The position numbers and the translations under genes are program-made. A DNA stretch of 64,000 nucleotides from Panorpa germanica (lineage: Eukaryota > Arthropoda > Insecta > Mecoptera > Panorpidae), in assembly GCA_963678705.1 (NCBI GenBank), contig OY783221.1, positions 2,604,001 to 2,668,000 of the forward strand, read 5' to 3'. The notes below the pieces were generated by a model that did not search any database, was not told the DNA's origin, and worked only from the letters and a program-made list of their open reading frames with translations. Of this stretch, positions 1 through 13,323 are shown in pieces; the first letter of the stretch is position 1, and each line of letters begins with the position of its first letter.

Positions 1-693
1 AGCTATATATATATTACAGATCTCTAAAATCTTAAATCCCAAATGACCTAAACGTGCTAATCACAAGGTGTGAACGCTCTAGCAAAGAAGTGACTTATCT
101 TAGAGCAACGACAGGGATTTCACATTTATAAATAAGACGTTCGAGTTCATTACACGAATATTCATTTAGTCTTCAATTTATTTACATTTGAAAATATCAC
201 AACAAAATAAATGTAACTACGACTAGTTTAAGGTATTTAACCCCTAAGATTATTGAATGTCACGGAGTCAGACAAAACAAACCGTAGATGAAGGTGGAAA
301 CATCTACAAGTTTTGGAGGTTCTAAGGGAGATGTTAAGACGACATTCCCTGCATCCAACCGCGTCCCCCGCTTTCTTGTGATGCTGGAGTGTGTTACTCT
401 CGAGACCCTGCTTAACCCTATCCGCAGGTCTCTGTCTGCCGTGGCAGTAGCAGCTACCCCATAAAGAGTTAAATATATATAATGTAAATAGTCACCCCGA
501 GGCTGCGACTCAATCTTGTACAAATGAACGTGTTTATAAATCCAAAACAAAACCATAAGTGAAGAAATAACCAGGTTTAACGTTCGTGGTGTGCAGATGA
601 GTTTATTTAAGAGTTTGGCAACTGTTCTATAGGCGACCTCAATTGCTGACTTTTTCCCCTTTCACGTTTGGTGACATTTACAACAAATCAAAA
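1..693. other. Unassigned AT-rich stretch, no gene seen
   Basis: No recognisable coding region or RNA gene. Positions about 290-460 are somewhat richer in G+C than the surroundings, but the short open frames there match no domain I know and show no protein-like motif. Confidence 0.5.
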
Positions 694-1345
694 CGTCAAA
701 ACGATAAAAAAGAAGCATATTTTCGATAATGTTATTTGACGACACAGTTAATATATAATTCTTTCTATAATTACTACATGATAAAATAACATTTGAAGAA
801 TACTTTGCAAAATTTTCATAAATAAATATCAAGAAATGAGGCATTGACAGCGAATCTCCGCAGACGTCACAAAAAACAGTAACATTGCGGTGCCACTCAT
901 AACTCATCACTGGATTATCTGAAATCGAAAAATCAAAATGATTTCATTAGTTAATAAGTTTCTGCAGGTAACGCTGTCGAGTTTTTCTTTTTAATAGATT
1001 TTTAAATTTTTTACAGCACTTAAAAGTCAAAATACCGATTTTTCATGAACTTTGTTATTTTAAAATACGTTAAAATTAAAACATAAAAAAAACTCAACAG
1101 CGTCACTTCGGCATTTATGTAAAGAAAGAGTGTGCAAAATTTCAAAAGAATCGGTCTAGTACATTTTGAGCTAGAGAGGGCACTGACTCTGAAAAAACTA
1201 TGTGTGAGAAACCGCATTTAAAAGTTTCAAAGTAACACGAAAGTAGACCAGAGAGGTGAAGACTTAAAAATCTATATCTCCGACAGTTTTACTTCTATCG
1301 ATTTCAAATTTTTGCATAATAAACTTAATATGTTGTACAATAATA
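694..1345 (+). repeat. Inverted repeat arm L (repeat family R1, copy 1)
   Basis: About 650 bp that reappears in opposite orientation at 5052-5690 and, partly, in the same orientation at 28917-29340. Shared blocks include the segment around 'gacgacaca', the block 'aaataaatatcaagaaatga', the 'gataagtttctgcaggtaac' block and 'tttatgtaaagaaagagtg'. The match to the right arm continues to about 1345 ('aacttaatatgttgtaca'). The small open frames inside it (662-910 and 1020-1217, minus strand) are not genes. Either a dispersed repeat inserted twice in opposite orientations, or the long TIRs of one ~5 kb DNA element; no clear target duplication was found. Confidence 0.75.
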
Positions 1346-2125
1346 TAAATAAATAAAACAAAAATGAAACCTTGCCCTTCCCTTAAGAAATTTAGGTCAG
1401 GATTATTCTTAATTAATAAAATTACGCCACTTATTCACAACACTACCTCGTTTCACATCCGTCCTGATTCGTCATCGCGCTGCCATCAGAATGTGCCAGA
1501 ATGCATGTTATATTAATGGTTTCAAAAATATTTAAACGCATGTTTTTTATTCCTAGTTATCCCTATCACCATTCTCTGTCATCATTACTTCACTACCTCA
1601 ATGGAGAGGAGCATCTCCATAGCGTCAGGCATTCTGTTAGCATGTAAACCCACCAACAGCCGTGTCACGTGTCGACAGCAGCACCATAACATAACACAAA
1701 AATTCATCAAAAATAACTAACAAACTTTAGTTTCATTTAAAATTACATGTAGTACTTTACGCCAGGTTTATATACTAGGTACTTAGTAGGATCAAATTGT
1801 AGTTTGAATAAAGGGCTAATTCATCTTATGAGTGCTTTATTGCAAATATTATAGGCCGTGGTGATTACCCTCTTAAATACATGTTTAATTTTACTTAAAA
1901 AGAACTATTAGTATAACAGATATTAGCAATGAAACTTGTGGTTTAAAGGGACAAGAAATTTAAAGAGGTAAATAGTACGTCATCCTCTGACGTAAATTTG
2001 ATAATGGTTCTAGTGGTCCACATGATGATAAGGATCTTTAGACGTCCTGAAATGCGAAGGAAAGCCTTGTACAAAGGTCCCGCATAACCATTTAATTGAA
2101 TCATATCTCTCATTTTTTAATGGTC
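1346..2125. other. Unassigned AT-rich stretch
   Basis: Nothing recognised: no long open frame, no terminal repeats, no RNA gene. Confidence 0.4.
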
Positions 2126-2560
2126 GACTTTTCAATTGTTGATTGAAATTGATGTTAATAAATGTGTATTGGCGTGTCTATTTTATTAAATATCTAAATG
2201 CTGACGGAGATATAGTAATTAAAAATTTGAATTGTAGTTTTAGCGCTAGAAATGGTCGGCCATATTTGTATGGCGTGAAATGCATTTTAATGTCAGTTAT
2301 TTGCTGTTGGTAGTCAGTAGCTGTTGGTAGTCGAAATAATCAAGTCAAGTCAAAGAATAATAAGTTTTTATTTTATTTAACCCTGTTACGGTAGACATAT
2401 AATTGAAATTTTATTGTTCCTTGAAATAGCTGTAAATAATATTTGATATTTTGATATATAAATACATATAGCAGAGATTTATGAGTCAGAGTTTTGTCAA
2501 GAATATATCAGCTTTACGCTCCGTTGTATAAAAGAGATAGCAACTAGCGGTTGTGAACTT
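2126..2560 (+). repeat. Dispersed repeat family X, partial copy
   Basis: Matches 58828-59180 in the same orientation and 53985-54395 in reverse. The landmark is 'tagcgctagaaatggtcggc', followed by a tract near 'ccctgttacggtagacata' and 'gatattttgatatataaat'. The copy stops near 2550, while the 53.8 kb and 58.8 kb copies continue for another ~200 bp, so this one is truncated. No coding capacity is seen in any copy. Confidence 0.8.
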
Positions 2561-5051
2561 AAATATTGTGGCACTTTCAAAAAAATACAGATGTGATTAA
2601 GTATTTAATTAAATAAATTTAAATATGATTAGAACATCGTGATTCGACTGGTATAGACACGACGAAACCAGTATAACTTTAATTAATTTTAAATTCAAAC
2701 ATATCTAGAATGCTTAATTATTATATTATACTAATAGTAGTAATAGAAAGAATACCACGTTTACCCGTTGGAAAATTTCAATGGCAAAACCCTAAAATAC
2801 CTGTCGATGGAGCACACGTAGATAGACACGTGGAAAAACATGAAAATGGTTTTAGATATATTTATAAGCGTCGGGTTATTCAACAATGAAGAGTTATTTG
2901 CGTAATTTCAAATAACGGGTTTTAATTCATAAAAAGAATTCAACTAAAGTAACGGTCTCCATTGACAGAAGCTATTTTTATTTAAAAATGTTCAATTGAT
3001 TACGTTTATTACAATTAATGCGACTCTACCCGAACCCGAACCTGTGATATTTTTATGCTGTTGACATTGACAGTCAATTGACGTTGTCCATGATTACAAC
3101 CTTCGTTGAAAAATATTCGTGAATGGAAAAATACAAACTATTTTATTTCAATTTTATTAATTCTTATAGATGAGAGAAGCTCAGTTATATCGGCCATTGC
3201 TCACATGAAATGCATTCTTTGGATGTGTTGAATCAAAAATGAAAGAGAAGGAAAGCGAGAGTGAATGCATAAGCAGGAGTGTTACAAATTTACTGAGACA
3301 AAAACTATCTGAGATAGAGTACCAAACAACTCGTTGAAAATGGTGATAATAACTCATGAGTCAACGCCGAACTCTCGTAATTTGAACTTTACTAACAAAT
3401 TGAGATTTGAGTGCAATTTCATATCATATTGAAACTACATTTAGCAGAATAATAGGCTAACACTTTCTTTGTTTCCTAAAAACGTTTGTTTCCTCAGGAT
3501 AGAGAATATATAAATTTAGTAACATATTTTAACGAATGACTGTCCATATTTACTAAATACAAAATAATATTTCTCAAATAAAAGAATATTTGATGATATT
3601 TCTAATAGTAAATCTCAAAAGAATTAGAAATATCGTATCGGATGTGTCAGCAGATTCAGTACAGATTTACTGTTATTTTTGTGATGGGGGAGAATTGAGT
3701 TTCGAGTTCATCTAACTTTAGATGTTGTATTTATGTTCATTTAGCGTGGGCCGCGGCTATTTAATGATAGGAAATGGAAGATGGCGCCACGTGATCGGAA
3801 GTCAGGAAGTTACAACTGAAAACACAATTCTAACAAATATAAATGAACTGTCAATAAATAATTTACGATTGATCTGAAGAAATATTTTGATCATTCAATT
3901 TATCGTATATTATAAAGGAGCAGTTCTCCATCCCGTTATATATTATCATTTATATGTTAGAATTGTTTTTAATTTATTTAACCAACCTATTCCCTATCAA
4001 TGATTTAAAAAATTCAGAATCCTGTGTGCACTGCCCCCGGAATATATGCAACTATAGTTACACGTCGTAATACGAAAATATTAAATACAATAATCACAAG
4101 TAACTTGTAATATATTCATAAAATGTTCATATTAGAAATATTTACGAAACTATAAAATTAGTTATGATTTCAATGGTCATCATATACACAAATTTTATGG
4201 AGTATTCTTTTCAAGAAAAATGTTGCTCTAGTTTTGCACTTTTTTATTAACTTTAAAGTACTAAAGTTATTAATGTATTCTATTGAAAAGCGATCAAAAA
4301 GAAGTGCAAAACCAGACCTTTAACGACATATGGTATGTTATTTTTCTTTTAAAGAATTCATATAACATTTTATTCCAGTACGATAATTTTAAAAATATAT
4401 TTAATTGAATGCAAAATCACAGCGCTAATCTTCACTACTTTATTATTTCAGTAGGCCAAAGCCCAAAAGCCTGAAATCCTATATTGAAGCATTATCAAAA
4501 TGCGTATTAAAATTTTCTTTTATCCATTTGAATGAATCAACCCCTACAACGGGATATAGAGCCCTTATTTCTGTCATGTTTTAATATAAATGTGAGAAAC
4601 ACCTAACGTGTTAATCCCTTCGGGGTTTCTAAGTGTGAGGGCGCTGCATGTCCAACAGGGGAAGGTGTATCGTAAAGGGGTAGTGGTAAAAAGTTAAAGG
4701 AAGGGTGGCACAACAAGAGGGATTGTAAAATATTAAATTATTTTAATGTGTAGTCAATTAAGTGTACATAATATACCAACTATGCTATTATTCTAAGTGA
4801 TTTGATTAGTAAATTTAGAAAGCATATTTTAGAAAGTGGATTAAGGGGATTCAGGACCGCAGAAAAATAGACATTTTCAAAATTATTTATTTATAGGTAT
4901 TATTTAATATTTAATACCAAGTTCTTAAACTATATTTTAAGAAACTGTAGAAAAAACATCCTTCGATATGCTATAAAAATTGCATCTAAACTTTTTCAAA
5001 CTATAGTGGCGCTTCTAAATTTTCACTCTTAATTTTTTTAAAAATTATCTA
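2561..5051. other. Unassigned AT-rich stretch between R1 arms
   Basis: No open frame of useful length and no recognised domain. It contains an imperfect palindrome at 4228-4316, listed separately. If the R1 arms were TIRs of a single transposon this would be its interior, but no transposase-like sequence is visible. Confidence 0.4.
4228..4316. repeat. Imperfect palindrome / hairpin
   Basis: The outer arms are 'ctagttttgcactt' (from 4228) and 'aagtgcaaaaccag' (to about 4315), pairing over 14 positions with one G-U. A second inner hairpin, 'taacttta' with 'taaagtta', lies in the centre. Could be a decayed mini-transposon or a folded RNA segment; function unknown. Confidence 0.45.
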
Positions 5052-5690
5052 TATTAATGTACAACATATTAAGTTTATTTTGTGAAAATTTGAAGTCGAT
5101 TGCAGTAAAAGTGTAGGAGATATAGAGTTCACCTCTCTGGTCTGGTTTCGTCTTTCGTTAAAACTTTTAAACGCGTTTTTCTCACACTTTACTTTTCACA
5201 GTCGGCACCCTCTCTAGCTCAAAATCTACTGCATCGATCATTTTGAAATTTTGCCCACTCTTTCTTTACATAAATGTTGAGGTTTGTTTGATTTTAACGT
5301 ATTTTAAATTAACAAAGTTTCTGTTTTTTTTTTTTTTTTTCATGAAAAATCAGTATTTTGACTTCTAAATGCTGTAAAATTTGAAAAATAAATAATAAAA
5401 AAAACTCAAAAAGAAAAGACAGGGTTACGTGCAGAAACTTATCAACTAATGAAATCATTTTGGTTTTTTTGATTTCAAATAATTCAGTGATGAGTTATGA
5501 GTGACACCGCAATGAAACTTTTTTTAATGTTTTTTCAATGCCTCATTTCTTGATATTTATTTACGAAAATTCAACATAGTTTTTTTTAAATTGTATTTTA
5601 TCATGTAGTAATTATAGAAATAATTATATATTAATTGTGTCATCAAAAAACATTATCGAAAATATGTATTTTTTTCAGTGCAGAAGTATC
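5052..5690 (-). repeat. Inverted repeat arm R (repeat family R1, copy 2)
   Basis: Reverse-complement match to 694-1345 over most of its length, with small indels and a 16-18 bp poly-T run near 5324-5341 that is absent from the left arm. Shared blocks include 'gtacaacatattaagttta' and 'cactctttctttacataaat'. It ends near 'aacattatcgaaaatatg'. Non-coding. Confidence 0.75.
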
Positions 5691-7206
5691 CATCCATGTC
5701 ATAAAGTAAATGCATAAAAAATCAATTAAAATTTCTATATGTAAACACAGTGAACAATAAGAATAAATATTTAATATGTTAAAGTCTCCACTATTTATAT
5801 ATTTGCATTTTGCACCCTTTACTTTTTCATAATTCTGACACCCTCTACGCTTTAGGGTTGGCTATAACATAGATCTAATATTGACATATTCAAATCCGAA
5901 GTCCACATGTTATTTAAGTATGCGTCTCCCACGTGTTCTAGCGTTTCAAAAAGGAATGTACACTGAGCACACTATGCGTGTATGTTGTGTCGCACTTCAT
6001 ATTATGCCCTTTGCCCTTTTAAGTTCCTATTATTATATGTGTTCAAACTTTGTTTGTTTTTCTGGATATTGTAAATTGAATTCTTATGTATTATTTGTAA
6101 TATGTTAAAAGTGTTTTATAAATATGTTATACTACTTATAACATACTTAAGTGTTAGCTACTTTATAGTTAGTTTGTTACTTAAAGATAAAGTGATACAA
6201 ATTTCTTACTTGTTTGTTTATATGTATGTTTGTCAACGGAATGAATTATAGATATATGTAAAATGAGTAAAACGAAGCAAATGATTTTACTGGCTTTACT
6301 TTTAACCTTTTCGAAGACAAAAGTGACACTTTTGATTTTTGTGAAACAACCAGATATGTAAAATCATAAAAGTAAGACTAATAATTATCCAGGATTGATT
6401 TTTCATTAGATAAAAAATATGTTATATTTAAAAAAAATTGTGCTTTCCCGAGTCAAAATTTTAGACCAATCGAGATCCTATAAGGGATCTATGCTCCCCT
6501 TTTCGTAAAAAGAAAACAGCTAACGTTATGTAGGCATGTTATGATCCGGAAATATGCGACTGAGACCTTTCATTTCACGATAGGGAGTGCGAATGCGACT
6601 ATACACTACGTCGGACGATACAACTAATCGGTTGCAATGTGAGAGTCCTAAATGCTTCGTCTACTGTGCCGTCCATGTGTTTTAAATTATTAATAATTTT
6701 AATAAATTAATTGAACCATCTTCATTAATTTACCCTTGCATTAATCGATTCTATTTCTGACAGCCATATATAAACAAAGTGACTTACACTAACGGACGAC
6801 CCCTTTTCAACCCTGTACGAACATAATGTTCTTTTGTAAAATTGTGTGTTCATTTCTCTGAATGATGAATTCACCAATGCACCATCCATATCTGTGACTA
6901 ATGTAATCAAACAAAGGCAAGTGTGAATATGTTCTACATTTGTCATATGTTCACTGTTTTAGACAGGGGTAGGGCAGTGGTAGGGGTTGCTAATAAAGGG
7001 ATGTTCAGGATACTTTATATGATATCATATTATGTATAGTAAAATTTGATTTAAAATTTAAATCCGTATAAAATTTTTCTTTTAAAAAAAGTACGTAGAA
7101 TTTCCCGTAGATTCTAAATCTGAAATCCATTTTCAAATCGGTCCATCCGTTTATTATTTAGACCGATTTTCGTCTATCGAAAAAAGATTGTCGCAGCGCG
7201 AAAAAT
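5691..7206. other. Unassigned AT-rich stretch
   Basis: Nothing firmly recognised. Around 7125-7180 the wording 'aaatcggtccatccgttt' resembles the tails of common insect repeats, but it is too short to classify. Confidence 0.35.
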
Positions 7207-7755
7207 GACTATTTTTTAATGGTAATTGATGTACTTTTTTATGCTGATTTCAAATATGAAATGTGTTATTGGATAAGCTTTACGGTGTCCGAGATATTGG
7301 CCTGTTAAGGCTTAAATAATGGAGATATTTAAAAATGGTTTTAAATTTTGAAATCACTGTTAAAAATTACGTAAGAAAACATATTAAAATAGTCAAATTA
7401 ATTGCAAAATTTTATTGAAAAAATCAAAGGTTTATATCTTGTTAATTTTCAAATTTCATAAGTCGGGGTATAAAAAGATTTTAAAGGTTATACTCTTGTT
7501 AATTTTATAAAAATTGAAAATATTTTCCGACTATTTTTTTATGATATTTGATGTACTTTTTTATGCTGATTTTAAATATGAAATGTGTTATTGGATAAGC
7601 TTTACTGTGTCCGAGATATTGGCCTGTTAAGGCTTAAATAATAGAGATATTTAAAAATGGTTTCTAATTTTGAAATCAGCGTTAAAAATTACATTAGAAA
7701 ACATATTAAAATCGTCAAAATAAATTTCAAAATTTATTGAAAAATCCAGTTTATA
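7207..7755 (+). repeat. Tandem duplication, two units offset by 322 bp
   Basis: A ~220 bp block starting 'gactatttttt' at 7207 recurs at 7529. Both units contain 'atgtgttattggataagctt' and 'gagatattggcctgttaagg' with only scattered substitutions, then a similar AT-rich tail. The ~100 bp between the units is partly related sequence. No coding frame. Reads as a local direct duplication of non-coding repeat DNA. Confidence 0.8.
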
Positions 7756-9102
7756 TGAAAAGTTATTTGTTGCTATAGAACATAGAACGAGTTAAATATT
7801 ACATGGAAAGAAAATTTGAAATGAAATTCAATTCACACACAATAGACAGTCAGGGGTAAACGTTAGGTTAAGTAAATCTTTAGATCAAATAAAAATTATT
7901 TCTATTATGTTACGCTATAATAAATTTTTGTTAAAATCGTTTGAGTATTAATTCTAAATTCAAACAAAATATAATCCGTTTTGGATGTAATTGTATTATA
8001 AATTCATTTTAAAAAGTAGATTAATGATGCGACTAAATATAATACACTTTAATAAATCTGTGAAGTGATTTTCATAAACCTACCATTAGCGCGAACAACG
8101 GGGCTTATGGCATGCAACGTAACGGTCTGGACCACCTCGCCGAACCGTAGATGTTTCTATACTGGGGCCACTAGGCTGAAACACAAACACTAGGAGGCGG
8201 TGGTAACGGGGACAACGACAGGCGACAGAATTGCGTAAATGGGATGCGTGAATGTGACACTACAATATTTTAAATTAATTTTCCGATTAAATTGTCAAAT
8301 AGGATTAAATAATATATATAGATGGTATATTAAATATACAGTGTTGCAGTATTTGTGGATTTGTGGTGTGGAAAGGGGAACAAAGAGAAGGGGGAAGTAT
8401 AATTTATCATGTCATAAACAAATACTTGTTTACTGTGCAAATAAAATCAATTTGAAATTATATTAAATTGTACAATAGTATACGATTGTTGTTTACTTTG
8501 TAAATAATTGTTTTCACTGCTTGGAGCCTTTCAAATTAAAAATAATTTACTTATTGCTAAGTAAGAGGTAAATACAGAAGCGTACTAAGGGGGCAGGGGT
8601 CCAAGAGACCCCAAAAACTCAATTATGTTCAATAATGTCTAGAAAATTTATTTATTTAAAGTTTTACATTGGCGCTAAAAGAAAATATTATTACTGACAG
8701 GAAGGCCTCAGGTGACAAAGAAAGAAAGGGAATGCATTTATTGCAAAACTTCTAAAATTTTCTTCACCTAATTCAATTCAATGCGGTATGCTTCTGAATA
8801 TTTTAAAACAAAATACCGAGTAAATATAGCAACTACAGCCTAAAATATATTAATTATATTAAAATATCTCTTCATAATGGAATAAATTATTAGTGTATCA
8901 TTCATTTCCACTCGAACGACATCCTGTAAATCATATCAGCATCCCTAAAGTTCTGTTTAAACAGTCCTTGCTTCTCCCTGCACTTCTGGAGTCCTGGATC
9001 CTATATCCTAGGCAGTTGGCACATCTGTTCCATAACTCGTTAAACGCTTCACATCATAAACGGCATATTATATTCGTCATGTTTATAGTATAGTTAGTTA
9101 TG
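7756..9102. other. Unassigned stretch
   Basis: No gene recognised. Positions about 8090-8240 are richer in G+C than their surroundings, and an open frame at 8239-8466 (+) follows, but its product has no recognisable feature. Around 8580-8620 there is a G/C-rich patch ('aagggggcaggggtccaag') of unknown origin. Confidence 0.35.
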
Positions 9103-9164
9103 TCTACAGTCAACTCTACGCCGTAGCACTACGATACGTAGCCGCAGAACCGTAGGACTGTAGA
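9103..9164. repeat. 62 bp imperfect palindrome
   Basis: 'tctacagtc' (9103-9111) pairs with 'gactgtaga' (9156-9164), and 'ctacg' (9116-9120) with 'cgtag' (9151-9155). The centre is itself rich in CTACG/CGTAG words. Could be a very short MITE remnant or a structured element; no target duplication identified. Confidence 0.5.
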
Positions 9165-11293
9165 AGAAAGAGGGGGATCGCCCTGGCGTGCTGCTTGATA
9201 TACTTATTTACTTATGTCATACAACATCCCTTGGGACACATCGTCAACCTAAAGTATACTTATGACAAACATTTTTCAATTTATTTATTTTTAATTCACC
9301 ATGTTCTGTCCAACAGTTGTTCGGCTTGTTGTTTAACTTCATTAAGCGCCAAAAATTTATAACAAAACGGCAGTATTTTGGTCATTAACAATTTTCTTTA
9401 ACTACTGACATGGTGAGAAACGTATCTCAAGTTTTCATTATTGTGTAATAGTTGGCGACAATAAGACATTTAGAAGCGAATTTGTCTAGAAGAAGTCTAT
9501 AGAGTTTACCTTGGTTCGTAAGAAGTGAACAGTACACAATACAAGCATATAAAAAGAGAGAGTTTAGGTATATTAGTCCTTCCGTTGATAAAAAAATACA
9601 ATAAAGCTAAAATAAAAACCCTATTATCACTAATTTAATAATAACAATTAATTTTACATTAACACAATTTATTATATTTTTTTTTTTCATGAAAAAGGAA
9701 AAAGAAGTGGAGTTGCCATAGCATAACAGTTTTCAACTTTATTAATTATAGCAATAGATAAAATAACACCCAATATAAAATTTAATTTGTCATGATAGAT
9801 AAACATAATTTAAAATTAACTATAAATAAAAAATGTTGCGATTAAATATTTTTATTAAAACAATATTTTCTACAAAGTTTATACCAAAAATTCAGTAAAC
9901 ACATCACCGTGAAATAAAACATATTACTTATATAGCAATACAGAATATATCTTTGAGTTAAGGGTGTGAGGGATGAAAATATAGAGGGAGAGTTATAATA
10001 TAACACTGAAAGGTGGCTGAGTGCAAATAGATGAATATAATAACCAAGTGAATAACCTTGTCACACATTTTACGGTGAATTTGATTGACTCCATGTCTCC
10101 CCTCAGATTTTTAGTGACACCCGCGTATTCAGTGGCGTAGATTAGAAACAGGGTGTTATGTATTTTTATTTTAGAGTGAAAAACAATTCCATAATAAATA
10201 GAAATAGCGAAAACAGATCAAATCGATAAAAGTTTTGCTGCAGACAGATCATAGAAACCGTATAGGTTAAAATATTTGAGGTGAATAAACGCTCCGCTGC
10301 GTATGATCGCTCCCTGTCAGTTCTATTGTAAGTTTGTTTCAGAGTGCTTACATATACAACTGCTAAGGTAAGGCTATTGCAATGAAACAGTCTTCATCCT
10401 CCAGAAGGGACTTTCCGACAAACTAGCTAAAGGAGCCAAAAAATTGTAACTATTAATACAACTAATTGTGGCAGACAATGGAGACTAGATTTAATCGATT
10501 AAGTATGCAACGGACTTCGAAAATCTGAAAAAGTTTGATAGATTCATCATTTGTCTTAGAACATATTTTGTAGGCCTCTGCAAATAAACCAAAAACATAA
10601 CCTCGACGTTTGAATTTATTATTCTATAATTCAATTGTAATCAGTGAAAATTTATATTCTTAAAATGATAATCTAATAGCATATACACCTCTTTCCATAA
10701 GCTGTTACTTGTGAAATCTTATAGCTACATAAAAACAATGTACTAGACATGTGCGTATACCGCCTTCTTACATAGATTTAGGCCTATAGTTCACATTGCT
10801 ATTGAAGCGTATTCGAGTTATGAGCAATTCCATAAGCAGCTTTTATTAAACAAAACTCTTTACTGGGGGTTGGAGCTACCTACGCCAATGTCAACTGTGA
10901 TACATATACGAGGGATGAAAAGCACTTGTTACCCCTCTATATCTATAATATTATCATTCCTATTTTGAATGAATACGAAACACATAAGTGTATGACTATA
11001 TAAACGGTACACTGTATAGCTACAGACCATATGGATGCTGTAAAATCATCTCAACGCGAGAGAATCTATTTGAACAAGTGTTGATAATATGACAAGTCGA
11101 TTATGATGTTTAAATATTTAATAACGTTATCGTGAATTGAATAACGAAGGGTTGGTGACAGGTTGGATCATTTAAAATGTACCCACTTCAAATTAAATGT
11201 ACAGATAAGTAGATTTTGAAGTTATTTGAAATATGACAATAGTATCGGATGGATTTAATTTAGGTGACTCAATGAAAAATAATCATAACAGTT
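9165..11293. other. Unassigned AT-rich stretch
   Basis: No open frame worth reporting. 'cagtggcgtaga' at about 10134 resembles a terminal sequence common to some insect DNA transposons, but no partner end was found. Confidence 0.35.
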
Positions 11294-11445
11294 TTTTTTT
11301 TTAATATTTATTTTTAGTGCATCAACTTATAAAAGTTATTAGCACTTAAAAAGCATATATACATTTACAATACATAATTCGTAATTCATAAATTCATAAT
11401 TTACAACTTATAAATATATTTAAAATAAAGAGATTAAATTTGTTT
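11294..11445 (-). repeat. Dispersed repeat family Y, copy 1
   Basis: Reverse complement of 55470-55590. Both copies contain 'taagtgctaataactttt' followed by 'agttgatg', and the blocks 'ttatgtattgtaaat' and 'tttaatctcttta'. A poly-T run at one edge (11291-11303) would suit a retroposed tail. Short and non-coding; family not named. Confidence 0.65.
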
Positions 11446-12439
11446 TGTAATCTGTTTTAATCTGAAAATTTGTTTTAATAATAATTGACGAGAAATAAAA
11501 TTTTATAGAAGTTAACAAGCACAAAGACGACAAATATTAATGATGATAAACTAAGGTACATGAATACCTTAAAAGATATACGCAGATATTCTAGTGGAAT
11601 TTCTAAAGAGAGAAGCGCGAGATTTAAATACATATATAGTGATGAATTTTTCTACTTGAGCTGTTGCCCTGCTTGCCACCCCATAAGGCCGCCTCTGCTT
11701 TTCTGTATCTGTTCAAAGTATGCGTAAATTACAAACACATGTTTAAAAGGTTTGTATTTTTATCGAGAATAATCCGAACGTGCCTTATTAAAGAGCGGGA
11801 ACTTTAGTAACAGTGGTGAATTGATAATTCGGACACTAGCCCGCTTCATTTAAGGCTCATTTGGTATCGAGTAAGCTAACACACTGACCAGTTCGTCACT
11901 GTATATTATCAACTAATATTAAATCAAATTATTTCTTCAATTCCCCCAACAATATCGTATTTACACTCCCACATATCACTATCTCTTTCATACTGACCAC
12001 TCCCCACGCGATATATATCGCGTATAGAGATTTATTACTACAAACAGGCAACGCTAGTAGTTCAGGAATCGTATAATAGATGGAAGTACAGGTCGCAAAA
12101 CTAACAACTCACCAGAGAAGAGGTTAAAGCATCAGAGAAGGAAATTTATTAAGAATATCAATACATTTATGTATTATATGAATAATATAGATATATAACT
12201 TAAGCCTAGACATATGCTGGTTCGAAATTCGGTTGCATTTTTATAAACAAAACAAAGGATAAACAATTCTGTCAACGTAAGCGTCTACATATGTTTCGAA
12301 TATCCGTACTAAAGACAGTCTTGTTTTTATAGTGTACCGATTCAATGATGTTGGTAATGCTTTCATTGTTAAATTTCGTTCATCATCCAATTAATCGAAT
12401 CGGAAAAGAAAAAGAAATTCAAAGTAGTCGCTCTTTTTA

Positions 12440-12654
12440 CCCAGTAAAACAATTTGGAGTTTTTTTGACATCATATTTAGGATGTGTATGATTTTCTTGA
12501 CATGAAAGAGTTCTGTTTCTTATCGGCTACAAATAGCGGAACCACTCCATCTGTTGGAATAGAAATGAAGATAAAGTTGATGCGAACTTTAATTGAAGTG
12601 CAACAGTGATAGAAACGTCATAAAAAGGGACACTTTACCAAATTGTTTACTGGA
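12440..12654 (+). mobile_element. MITE family C (CCCAGTAAAC ends), copy A
   Basis: Starts 'cccagtaaaacaatttggag' and ends 'aaattgtttactgg', so the two ends are inverted repeats. The interior block 'gaagataaagttgatgcgaa' is shared with copies at 14953-15163, 33715-33968 and 42627-42880. Somewhat shorter and more diverged than the 254 bp copies. Non-autonomous, no coding frame. Confidence 0.8.
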
Positions 12655-13323
12655 TATTTTCTAGATACTCGGACCTAGTAATCTGTTGATGTTTTGATTT
12701 TCGGATTCGAACATGCAGCATTAGACAAGACTACGCTCTATGCATATAGATATATATTTTCCAATTTTCTTTATTTCCTAAACATGAGATAAATGCGCCA
12801 CTGTGCTCAACAAACAGTTCATCCTCAATACCGTTGTACTACTGTGTAATGTAGTAATGAGTTAAATTTTCAATTTCAAAATATTCCACATTTGAATCAT
12901 ATGTCATTTCTAAAGCGCTTATCAATGAAAATCAAAATCAAAGTGACTCTACAAACTACAAGCTTTTAGTAAATTGCAGAATCGTCATTGTTACTTGTTA
13001 CTTGTTCATATTGCGAAAGGTTTAGGGGTTAGGGCCTCTTTAGGGTAGCGCACTCTGCACTCGCACATGAAGGGCGTTTGTTCGTGACCCTGTTCAAATT
13101 CAGAGGGATCAAAAAGTTATTAAAGAGATAAAAGACCACTTGAATTTCACGCATCGTAGTCTGAACAATGTTTCAAATGAATATGATTTTGATAAAACAT
13201 CACAGATAAATTTATTTAATATGTTTTCACAATATTAGAGATGAAAATGCTACCACTTGAAAAGTACGAGTTTTATAAGTGTTAAGAGATGAAATAAGGC
13301 TCTTGAAATACGAGATGTATTAC

